23,663 bases of DNA from Mycogone perniciosa (lineage: Eukaryota; Ascomycota; Sordariomycetes; Hypocreales; Hypocreaceae): NCBI GenBank assembly GCA_025331125.1, contig JAOALB010000298.1, positions 1 through 23,663 on the forward strand, given 5' to 3'. Below are positions 10,169 through 19,979 of this stretch, one piece after another. The number at the start of each line of letters is the position of its first letter. The first letter of the stretch is position 1. The position numbers and the translations under genes are program-made. The notes beneath the pieces were generated by a model. The model ran no database searches. It saw only the letters and a list, made by a program, of their open reading frames with translations, and was not told where the DNA came from.

Positions 10169-10177
10169 TACGGAGTA
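10169..10177 (+). repeat. TACGGAGTA 9-mer, copy 4 of 4
   Basis: Exact match, 180 bp from copy 3, same orientation. Confidence 0.7.
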
Positions 10178-10392
10178 GATGGTGTATATTGGCACGAACA
10201 AAGTTCCGCGCCCCCTTGATAAGCTTATTCTCAAGAAAGGTGCGCGGAGCTTCCCCCCACCCACCACTGTACGATAGCTCGTTCAAAGCAGAGTCCAGGG
10301 TACTTGTAGCTGGTAGTCCATTTGGTGGCAGGGCAATGTGAAAGTTTGCCGACTTTACCCTGGAGCCGACGTCTTTCATTCAGGCAGTACAA

Positions 10393-10515
10393 CGGGAAAT
10401 CCCGGTCTAGACTTCTGTGTTTCTAAGGCGGGTAGCTGGACAACTACCGCGGATGCTGATAGTTCCGTTGTTATTGGTCGGGCCAATAATAACTGGAAGC
10501 GACCAAGCAGCGGTC
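10393..10515. other. Cluster of four short inverted repeats
   Basis: Four inverted repeats follow in a row: CGGGA/TCCCG (10393-10404), GGTAG/CTACC (10431-10448), TTATTGG/CCAATAA around a TCGGG centre (10471-10489), and GACC/GGTC (10501-10515). Spacing of this kind could reflect a structured RNA or a decayed element end, but individual stems are short. No known RNA family was recognised. Confidence 0.3.
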
Positions 10516-10560
10516 ATCTAGGTGCCTACCCTGGACAAATATACTGCTATTATATATTTA

Positions 10561-12439
10561 TAATAGGAAAACTTCCTTCCTATAACAGTAGGTTTTGGCA
10601 CCTTATATTAACATGTTTATATGTACGCAATACTATTAATCTATTAACAGTATTAAACCTTTACTTATAATAGGGTTAAAGCCTATAAATAGCAGTCCCT
10701 TTAGTTTAAGGGAGTATATATTTAAGAAAGTGTAATAAAAAATAAAGAATATTAATTTTATTAAAATAGAAATATATGATTATATTAATATTATTATTGT
10801 TACATTTAATTTATTATTAAAGGAAAGTTTATATATTAAAATATACTTAAATTTAAAATGGAATATTAATAAAAACTGTAATTATTTAATATTTAATGTT
10901 TTAAACTTACTTTTAATCTTTTTTATATAACTAAATATTAAAATTAATATTTTTAAAGCTTTAAAAGGTATTAAAGGTAATACTTAAGGTTTTTTTAAAA
11001 ATTAAATAATAATACTTAATATAATTTATAAAGTATTTAATAATATTATAATTTACTTTTTTAAAAAGAAAATCTATAATAGTATTATTTAAATATATAT
11101 TATAGATTTTCTTTTTAAAAATATATTAAATTAAGATTCTTTAAAATAATATTGAAAGTAATTTGTAAGTTTTATTAAATTAAATTTAAAATCAATTTTA
11201 TATAAATAAAAAGTATATTATATTTAGTTATTAATTATAAAGATTATTTAATACAAATATAATATTATATGTTAAATATGATTAATAACAATCTAATAAT
11301 TGATTATTTTTATTAATTAAATAAATAAATAAAAGCTGTTTAATAAAGAAAATAAAACTAATATTTATTTAAATATTATAAAGGTTACAGTAGCTTAATA
11401 GTAATATATATATATAGTTTTAAATTATTAAAGAAGAGTTTCAAGGTTTTCTATTAATATAAAAGTAAAAATGTAAATTAATTAATATTGAATTTCTAAA
11501 ATAATTATATTAAAGTTAATTAAGAAAAGGTTTACTTTTTTTAACTTTAATAATAAAATAATATTAATGTAAAAAATTCGTTTGTTATTATAATATAAAG
11601 AATATAAAAGTTTTCTACTTTTTAGAAATGAATTAAAAAGACTTGAAATATTACTTTTATAATACTTTTAAATATAAAATACAAATTTATTTAATTAATA
11701 TTGAATTATAAATCTTTATATATATAAATAAACTTTTATATATATAAATGAAAAAGTAAAGGTTTAAGTTAAATCATTATTTATTTAAACTATTTAAAAC
11801 CTTTTTTAAGTCTATATTAATCAAATTATAATTATTAAACTTTATTGGAACTATAATATATTTAAAGTATTTAATATTTTATTTATATAATTGATTATTA
11901 AATATTATATAATAAATAAGGGATATAATATTATATATCTTTTATAATAAATAAATAATAATTATAATGAAAAGATATTAATAATTAATAAAACCTTTAA
12001 AATAGAATCTTTTTTTAAGTTATTAAATATTTCAATATATATTAAGTAATATAAGTAATTTAATATTTTTAATATACTATTAATAAAAGCTATATTAAGA
12101 AATATTTATTGATTAAGTTTAACTATATTATATTAAATATTATAATCTTAGCTTTAATGTATTATTTAATATTATTTTAATAGTCAAAGGTTAAAAAGGA
12201 TGATAATAAAAGATATTTTTAAATATTCATTTAGAAAGATTTCACTTTCTTTTAATTAATAACAATAATTATAAATGAAAGAATTAAAGTATTTTTTTCT
12301 TTCTTTTATAAATTTATAAAAATAATAAATTATTTATAAAGTTTATTACCTTTAAAATTATAATGAAAGATTCAATAATAAAAACAACTATTATACTTTT
12401 TTAATAATAAAAGAAATAATAGCTATATTATTAAATATT
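10561..12439. other. Extremely A+T-rich segment of unknown origin
   Basis: After a short transition (10561-10740), G+C falls to roughly 15% by eye, lower than in either flanking transposon. CpA and TpG are less scarce here than in the Copia pair, and the AGCT/AAGG-type words common there are rarer. All six frames are full of stops and I recognise no protein remnant. It could be a different RIP target, an older decayed element, or organellar-like DNA. It ends exactly where the Copia LTR begins. Confidence 0.5.
11058..11121. repeat. Perfect 24-bp inverted repeat
   Basis: The left arm 11058-11081 and right arm 11098-11121 are exact reverse complements across 24 bases, around a 16-bp centre. The core of the arm is GAAAATCTATAATA. 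Base use is A+T-biased, but the arm includes G and C at matching places, so it is not a plain (AT)n tract. It would form a long stem in RNA or a cruciform in DNA. Role unknown. Confidence 0.8.
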
Positions 12440-12713
12440 TGTTGGGTTAGGTAAGCTAAGGACCTACTACTTATTAGCGCTTATTAGCGCTAAGGAGCTT
12501 TTATCTGCTTATATAGCAGATACCAGCAAATATATATATCGCGTAAGCGATATATTAAACTATATAGGCGCTTATAATATATACATTCTACCTTTTCCTT
12601 TATATTAAATATATATATATATAGTGAGGCTATTATACTATATTTATTACTAAAATTAAGCTTTATTCATATTTCTCTCTATACTTTATATAACTATACC
12701 GCGCTCTGCAATA
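12440..12713 (+). repeat. Ty1/Copia LTR, left copy
   Basis: A 274-bp LTR beginning TGTTGGGTTAGG and ending GCAATA. With the counterpart at 18585-18589 (TAACA), the unmutated end was probably CAACA, the inverse of the TGTTG start. Its equivalent at 18316-18589 has the same length and matches at about seven of eight positions by eye, with most differences transitions. It contains a doubled TTATTAGCGC (12471-12490) and two hairpins (12502-12522 and 12534-12555). Confidence 0.8.
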
Positions 12714-12727
12714 GTTATAAGCCTAGG
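12714..12727 (+). other. Putative primer-binding site, copy 1
   Basis: Immediately after the LTR comes GTTATAAGCCTAGG. Copy 2 has GTGATAAGCCTAGG at 18590-18603. Allowing a G-to-A change, GTTATGAGCC would pair with the anticodon-loop side of initiator methionine tRNA, the half-tRNA priming used by many Copia elements. This assignment is an inference. Confidence 0.4.
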
Positions 12728-14100
12728 TAGTAATAATTAGAGTTATTAGAAACTTCCCTTAATATTATATCTTTACCTTTACTTTTTCCTTTTACCTTTA
12801 AGCTTTTAAAGCTACCTTTTATAATAAATAATATAAAAGATATTATATTTATAAAGCTAGATTTAATAGTCTAGTAAATTAAATAGATTATTATTTTAAA
12901 GAGCTATATAACTATTATAAAGATTTAAAATAAAGTTAATTTTAATCTCTTTAATTAAAATAATAACTATTTCTTTACTTTAAAGCTATTTACTTTAATT
13001 AAAGTAAAGGAAACTGCCTTAAAAGCATTTAAAAAAAAGCTATTTTAATAAATATCTTTATTTATTATAATAGTTTACTTTATAAGTATTAGTATACTAT
13101 TGCTTTATATATTAAAAAGAAAAAGGTTAAGGCAGCGATTTTTAAATAAATATAAAAAATAGTTAATATTAATATTTATATTTTAATCTTTATAGACTTT
13201 AAAGCTGTAACCTAAACTATAGCTTTAGCCTTTACTGCTATTAAAGCAGCCAATAAAAATAATAAAAGCTTAAACGCTAAGTTTACTATTTATTAAATTA
13301 TAAAGAAGCTTAAAGAATAATTAACTCCTCGCGAAAATATAATATCTTAAAAGTATAGATTTTAGATAAATATATCTTATATAATATAAAGTATAGGAAC
13401 TTAAAGTTAAAAGTATAGTATATAAACTAAGCGCGCGTTTATATAAATATAGTAAAGTACAAACTCTTTAAGGTTATAGGAATAGCTGCCTAAAAGGCTT
13501 TTTTAAAAGCTATTAAAGTATACTATACCTTAAACTTTACTTTATACTACTTATACTATATAGACAGTTAAATTAAAAGTAGTAAAACTATTAAAGTCTT
13601 TAATTTAAATTAATTTAATTAACCTTTTTTAAATAATATATAAAATATAAAGAATTATATTTATAGACTTTATATAATATTTAATAACTGCTTAAATAAA
13701 GCTATAGTAAATAATACTATATATTTAAAAGCTTTTACTAAAAAGGAATGCCTATATAGATAAAAAAGGTATAATTAACCTTTAAAAGACTATAGTATAC
13801 AACTTGCTGCGCTTAAAGGAAAACCTAATAAAAAAGAGAAATATATCTTTAACCTGTAATAACTGTAGATATTTATATTTGCCTTTAAAAAATAAATAGT
13901 ATACGCTTTATAATAAACTTGGTTAAAAAGGTATTAACTTTATAGCCTTAATTTAAAAAGGTATAGCTTTTACTATTATAACTGCCTTAATTTCCTTAAA
14001 TTTAATTAATAAAGAAAATGTAAGCCTTATAATATATATAATAAGTGTATTAATATATATTAATATATAAAATATACTTTACTGCCTTTTTTAAAGTACT
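12728..14100 (+). pseudogene. Copia copy 1, presumed gag part
   Basis: Lies between the primer-binding site and the protease remnant, where Copia elements encode Gag. Scattered short open stretches are rich in Lys, Ile and Leu, but I could not recognise a zinc knuckle or a Gag domain. The assignment rests on position only. Copy 2 has the equivalent stretch at about 18604-19980. Confidence 0.4.
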
Positions 14101-17100
14101 TTTGTTAATATTTATAGTATTATTTATATAATAAATAGCAGGAATTATTTAATATATAGCTTTTTTATTTTAAATATAGAAAATAATTATATTAAAGCAG
14201 GAGAAGCTAGGTATTTTATAGCTAAAAAAAGATACCGCCTATTAAAAAATACTTTTTATAATTTATATTAAAAGGCAGTATATTTAATAAAGCTTATAAA
14301 TATAGCTATAGTTAAAGAATTTTATATTAATATTATATTTTTATTAACGCTTTAAAAAGCAGGAATATAGTTTATAAGGTATAATAATACGCTTTGCATT
14401 AATATAATAAATTTAACTATAGTTATAAGGAAGGTAAAGTATAGATATAATCTTTTTTTTTTAATATAAACCTTTATTGCTTTATATTGCCTTTATCTTT
14501 GAATATAATATTTTAAATAGTATAACTACTTTATTCTTTTTTCCTAGTATAGACTATTATATTTATAATATTAAAAAGAAATAAAAGATTAATATATAAC
14601 CTATTAACACTATATAATAACTTAGAAAGTCTTTAGCACCTATAATTAAAATATTTAGGCTTAAAAGCGCTTAAAGCACTAATAAAGAATATAACGAATA
14701 TATATATTAAAAGAATTAGGCGAATAAACTGTAAAGCCTATACTTTTATATATATAAAATAGGTTATCTTTTATAGAATATTTAAAAGATAAACACTAAA
14801 ACTATTCTTTAAAGTGCAGTGGGATCTTTAAAACTATCTTTATAGTTATAATAAAGATAACTAGCTTTTAATACTTAAAAAAGAATACGCTTTATAGTTA
14901 TATATATGCCTTTTATTAAATAAAGTATAGGATATTAGCTTTAATGCTTTTTTTAATTTTATAAATATAATAAAAATGCAATATAATATTTTAATATATT
15001 TTCTTAAGTAAAATAGTAAAGAAGCTATAATTGCAGTTAAAGGCTTAATATACTTTTAGATTTAAATAAATGTAAAAAGAATTATTATAAAGCTTGCCCC
15101 TTTTTTTATATATAAGCCGAATAGCGCTTTAAAGTGCACAGGTTAAGAAGTTATAAATAAATTAATAAAGATATATAAAGCTATAAGCCTTTTAACCGAT
15201 TTATAGCCTAAAAGTATAAAAGCTGCAGTATATATTATTAATATAAGTCTTATATATAGCCTTAATATAATATTACCTATTAAATAATTAAAGTAATAGT
15301 TTTATAATTTCGCGCCCTTTTTAATAAAAAAGCTATCTATAGACCTATAGCTAGATTAAAGCAGACTTTATATATATAGCTGCTGCATTTATATATTTAA
15401 TAGAGACTGTAAAGCTAGCTAAAATAAAAGACAATTTAAAATAAAGCCTAAAGGCTTAATTAAATATCTTATTAAATATACTGTAAATAATATATATTAT
15501 ATTTAATTACCTAGCCTAGCAAAAGTAATTATTATAAGGAATATATAGTTTAATAAGACTAGCTTTTTTAATAATAAAAAAGAAAGCGTAAATAAACTAT
15601 ATATAGTTAAGTTAAATAAGCTATTTAATAAAGTTAAAGAAAATAAACTAGAATTTAAACTCTTTTTAATATATATTCCTATAGTAAAGAATACCTTTAT
15701 AGGTAATACAGAAAAAGAAAGTATACCTTTAAAGGTAAAAATTATATAAGGTATTAAGATTAGCTTAATAAATACTTTAGGCAAACTATTAATATACTTA
15801 AAAAGACCTTTTAATTTTTAAATATTAAAGGCTACCTTAAAATAGTTAATCTTTATAGATAAAATTAGCGCGTTAATAGGAACTTTAAGTAATACTTTTA
15901 AAAGTAATTTATCCCTTTTTAAAAAAAAAGAGCTAGCGAAAAAACAGCTTTATATATTCAAAGTGCACTACCTAATAAAAAGAAATAAACTACTATAGTT
16001 AAAGGCAGACTAGTATATAAAACATATACTTATTTTTATATTAAAAAATAGATTCTAAAGCAAAAGCCAGCGAATAATTCCTTAAACAGCAAAGCAGTAA
16101 TTAATACTTATAAAAGTATAAAACTTTAAAGGAAATAACCTGCAAAAAAAGTTAATAAATATCTTTTAATATATAAAGCTAAAGTGTATACTTTAAGGAC
16201 TATTTTAAAGGATAATAAGCTTAATATATATTTAATAATTATAAAACTCTTTAATTTAAGACTATATTAACTGCTATTTAATTAATCAAAGCTAATAAAT
16301 AGTAAATTAAAAAGTATAATCATAATATTTACTGTTTTTAATATAGCAATAAACTAAAAAGCTTCCTTTTAAAACAGTATTAGTTTTAATAAATAAACTA
16401 TTTACTGAAAGAATTTAATAAAACTGCTAAAAGACTAAAAGGCGCTTATAAAATACCTATTTAAAGCTAGGTTTAAATAGGCTACGCGTAATAAAATTAA
16501 CTCTCTGCGCATAAAAGGAACCTAATAAAGGATACTATATTTAATGGCAAAGATAAAGCTCTTACTTATATATAAGGTTTTTATATATAAGTTTAACTAA
16601 AATAAAAATCTAAAACGCTGTAAAGCTTAATTTATAATTTAAAGGGACTTACAGAAATACTTTATAATAAAAAGTATATATATAACTATACTAGCAGTAT
16701 ATTCTTTTTATATATATATTGCGTTAGCAGTAAAGTTCGATTTTAAGTTAATGTAACATAATATTAAAAATAGTTTTTTTAATATTTTAAAGGATAAAGA
16801 TTCAAAACCAGTTATATATAAACTTTTTAAAGGTTTTAAGCTATTAAATATTTATTTAAAGCTTGCTAAAGCTTTATATAAGCTAAAAGACTTACTAAAA
16901 CTATAGTTTAATAAATTATCTTTAACTTTAAAGAAATAAAGGTTAATCTTAAGCTTTAAAAAGCCTTGCCTTTTCTATAACTAAACTTAAAAGATTTTTA
17001 TTATATTTTATATAAATAATATTTTAATTATATATTATTATAATAATAAAGCCTTTTATACTAAACTATAAAATACTTTTAATGTAAAATATAAACTTTA

Positions 17101-17560
17101 TAATAAAGGGGATATATAATAGTTTTTAAATATTAAAATTACTTAAAACTATAAAGAGTATAGGATATACCTTTTTTATAAGATTTATTTTAAAAAGGTT
17201 ATAAAATAATTTAAGTGTAATAATAGAATATAGTTTTGTATAGTTTTAATATTAGTTATAAAGCTTGAAAAAGCTATAATATAAACTATAAAAGTAACTA
17301 TTAAAATATATTAAAGAAAAGGTAAAATTTATACTTTATATAGCTATTATAATAAAGCTTAATATAATATATAATACTATAGCTTTATTATAGTTCTTAA
17401 TTAACTTTAATAAAAAGTACTTTAAAGCAGTTAACTAGCTAATCTACTATATATATATATAGCACTTTTTAGTTTTTTAATATAAAAAGAAAAGCAAAAT
17501 ATAAGGTTTAACTGCCTTAGGCAATACTTTTGTGATTAATAATATAAATACTTAAAGATT
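14101..17560 (+). pseudogene. Copia copy 1 pol remnant (protease-integrase-reverse transcriptase)
   Basis: A 56-codon open stretch at 14101-14268, followed by VKEFYINIIFL, corresponds to the Copia protease and the segment after it (usual form: GFHTNLIS). Integrase: KALIKNTTN and CKAC near 14.67-14.74 kb mark the zinc-binding end. RIIIKLAPFFIYKPNSALK (from 15078) is the catalytic-core segment where intact elements have Y-T-P-E-Q-N-G, so the catalytic Glu is now Lys. PKSIKAAVYIIN follows. Reverse transcriptase: RDLQKYFIIKSIY from 16643, then HNIKNSFFN, where intact elements have a catalytic Asp in DVKNAFLN, and at 17009-17020 YINN in place of YVDD. Stops separate these blocks, and the G-to-A and C-to-T substitutions fit RIP. 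It cannot make a working enzyme. Confidence 0.85.
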
Positions 17561-18299
17561 ATTTTAAAGGTATTTTATTATATTCTTTTTAAACTTTATT
17601 TTATAGAATATTATACATTAAAGTATAGTTAATATATCTATAATTAAGGTAAAGTTATTTACCTTTACTTAAATAGTAAAAAAGGTAATAAATTTATATT
17701 GCCTTTTTTAAAAGATAAAATTTAACTTTAATATTAATTAAAATATTAATTATAATACTTAATTAACTATATATTTTATAATTAAAGAAAGTATAGAAAT
17801 TAATATTTACCTATATTATATTAATAGATAAAATATATAGCGTTAATAGGAATATTAAAAAAGATTACTTTTAGTTTTTTATTTTTTTATTAACTTTATA
17901 CGTATTAATCGATTTACGAAACCTTTTCTTTAATTGCGCTTTAAATATTTTAAAGTACTATTAAACTTAATAAATATAGAATTACTAAAATAAAATATAT
18001 AAAAGTATAGGAAGCTATTTAATTCTAGCTTAAAGGCTGTTTATTATAAAAGGTATACCTTATTACTGCAATAACGAATTACCTAAAGCTTTTTACCTTT
18101 TATATACCTGTATATAAAAGGTATTATTATTATAATAACTTAAAGCAGCTGCCTTTTTAATATAAATTAAATCTTCCTTCTTTAATAAATTAAATTAAAA
18201 GCGCAATACCTTTTTATATTAAATTACTATTTAATTATATTAGCTTATAAATATATAAAGAAAAAATAATATATTTACCTAGTTATTATTTTTATTTGT

Positions 18300-18315
18300 A
18301 GCTTAAAAAAGTTAA
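18300..18315 (+). other. Degenerate polypurine tract before the shared LTR
   Basis: A purine-rich AAAAAAG sits a few bases before the LTR start at 18316, where plus-strand priming of an LTR element is expected. RIP has probably turned G into A, so it is now mostly A. Confidence 0.35.
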
Positions 18316-18589
18316 TATTAGGTTAGGTAGGCTAAGGAGCTACCATTTATTAGCGCTTATTATCGCTAAGGAGCTTTTATTTATTTATATAGCAGATACC
18401 AGCTAATATATATATTATATAAACGATATATTAGACTATAAAGGCGCTTATAATATATATATTTTATGTTTTCCTTTATATTAGCTATCTGTATATATAG
18501 TAAAGCTATTATAGTATATTTATTACTAGAATTAAGCTTTATTTCTATTTCTCTCTATACTTTATATAGCTATACCGCGCTTTATAACA
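18316..18589 (+). repeat. Ty1/Copia LTR shared by the two tandem copies
   Basis: A 274-bp LTR, beginning TATTAGGTTAGG (the left copy has TGTTGGGTTAGG) and ending TAACA. It serves as right LTR of copy 1 and left LTR of copy 2, 5876 bp from the first. The hairpin arms intact in the left copy are eroded here, for example TATTTATT in place of TATCTGCT, three transitions in eight bases. Confidence 0.8.
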
Positions 18590-19979
18590 GTGATAAGCCT
18601 AGGTAGTAACTATTAGTGTTACTAGAAGCTTGCTTTAATATTATATCTTTACCTTTACTTTTTCTTTTTACTTTTAAGCTTTTAAAGCTACCTTTTATAA
18701 TAAATAATATAAGAGATAATACCTTTATAAAGCTAGATTTAATAATTTAGTAAATTAAATAAATTACTATTATATATAACTATATAATTACTATAAGGAT
18801 CTAGAATAAAGTTAATTTTAATCTCTTTAATTAAAATAATAATTATTTCCCTACTTTAAAGCTATTTACTTTAACTAAAGTAAAGAAACTGCTTTAAAAG
18901 CATTTAAAAAAAGCCACTTTAATACATATCTTTATTTATTATAATAATCTACTGTATAAGTATTAATACACTATTGCCTTATATATTAAAAAGAAGAAAG
19001 CTAAAGCAGTAATCTTTAAATAGATATAAAAGATAGTTAATACTAGTATTTATACTTTAGTCTTTATAGACTTTAAAGCTGCAATTTAAGCTATAGCTTT
19101 AGCCTCTACTACTATTAAAGCAGTTAATAAAAATAATAAAAACTTAAACGCTAAATTTACTATTTATTAGATTATAAAGAAGCTTAAAGAATAATTAACT
19201 TTTCGAGAGGATATAATATATAGAAAAGTATAGATTTTATATAAATATATCCTATATAATATAAAGTATAGGAATTTAAGGCTAAAAGTATAGTATATAA
19301 ATTAAGTGTATATTTATATAAATGCAGTAAAGTATAAGCTTTTTAAAGTTATAGGAATAGCTGCCTAAAAGGCTTTCTTAAAAGCAATTAAAGTATACTA
19401 TACTTTAAACTTTACTTTATATTACTTATACTATATAAATAATTAAATTAAAAGCAGTAAAACTGCTAAAATCTTCTCTTTTAATTAATTTAATTAACTT
19501 TCTTTAAATAATATATAGAATATAAAGAATTATATTTATAGACTTTATATAATATTTAATAACCGCTTATATAAAGCTATAATAAATAATACTATATATT
19601 TAAAAGCTTTTATTAAAAAGGAATACTTATATAAATAGAAAAGCTATAATTAGCCTTTAAAAGACTATAGTATATTACTTACTGGGCTTAAAGGAAAACC
19701 TAATAAAAAAAGGAAATATACCTTTAACTTGTAATAAACTGCAGCAATTTATACTTGCCTTTAAAAAAATAAATAATATATACTCTGCAATAAACTTAAT
19801 AAAAAGGGTATTAACTTTATAGCTTTAGCTTAAAGAGGTATAGCTTTAATAATTATAGCTGCCTTAATCTCCCTAAACCTAATTAATAAAGAAAATATAA
19901 GCCTTATAGTATAGATAATAAATATATTAATATATATTAATATATAAAATATACTTTACTGCCTCTTTTAAAGTATTCT

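Larger units (their letters stand above)
9131..10560. other. Normal-composition island between transposons
   Basis: About 1.4 kb with ordinary G+C and no RIP signature, flanked on both sides by A+T-rich sequence. It holds two TACGGAGTA words, one unrecognised minus-strand frame (9544-9924) and a cluster of small inverted repeats (10393-10515). I see no conserved domain, tRNA or rRNA. Confidence 0.6.
12440..18589 (+). mobile_element. RIP-destroyed Ty1/Copia retrotransposon, copy 1
   Basis: The element runs from the left LTR (12440-12713) to the LTR at 18316-18589, with an internal region of about 5.6 kb. Pol remnants occur on the plus strand in the order protease, integrase, reverse transcriptase, which is the Ty1/Copia order (Gypsy has integrase last). 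The whole element is A+T-rich, with stops in every frame. The same sequence follows again as copy 2, so the right LTR is shared. A target duplication could not be tested because the far end of the tandem lies outside the window. Confidence 0.85.

Noticed and set aside
10007..10379. Overlapping frames on both strands (10007-10219 plus; 10064-10267 and 10161-10379 minus)
   Set aside because: Short, mutually overlapping, with no motif or initiation context; chance frames in normal-composition DNA.
10338..10670. A 110-codon plus-strand frame
   Set aside because: No recognisable domain, and its last third runs into A+T-rich sequence of different character, as expected of a chance frame.
10741..12439. 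Mitochondrial DNA insertion
   Set aside because: The low G+C suggested it, but no mitochondrial protein, rRNA or tRNA could be recognised, so it stays only one of several options.
15503..15784. A 93-codon minus-strand frame, repeated at 21394-21657, as a conserved hydrophobic protein
   Set aside because: It is the antisense of the Copia pol region between integrase and reverse transcriptase. It recurs only because the element is duplicated, and its hydrophobicity comes from reading A+T-rich Lys/Asn codons on the opposite strand.
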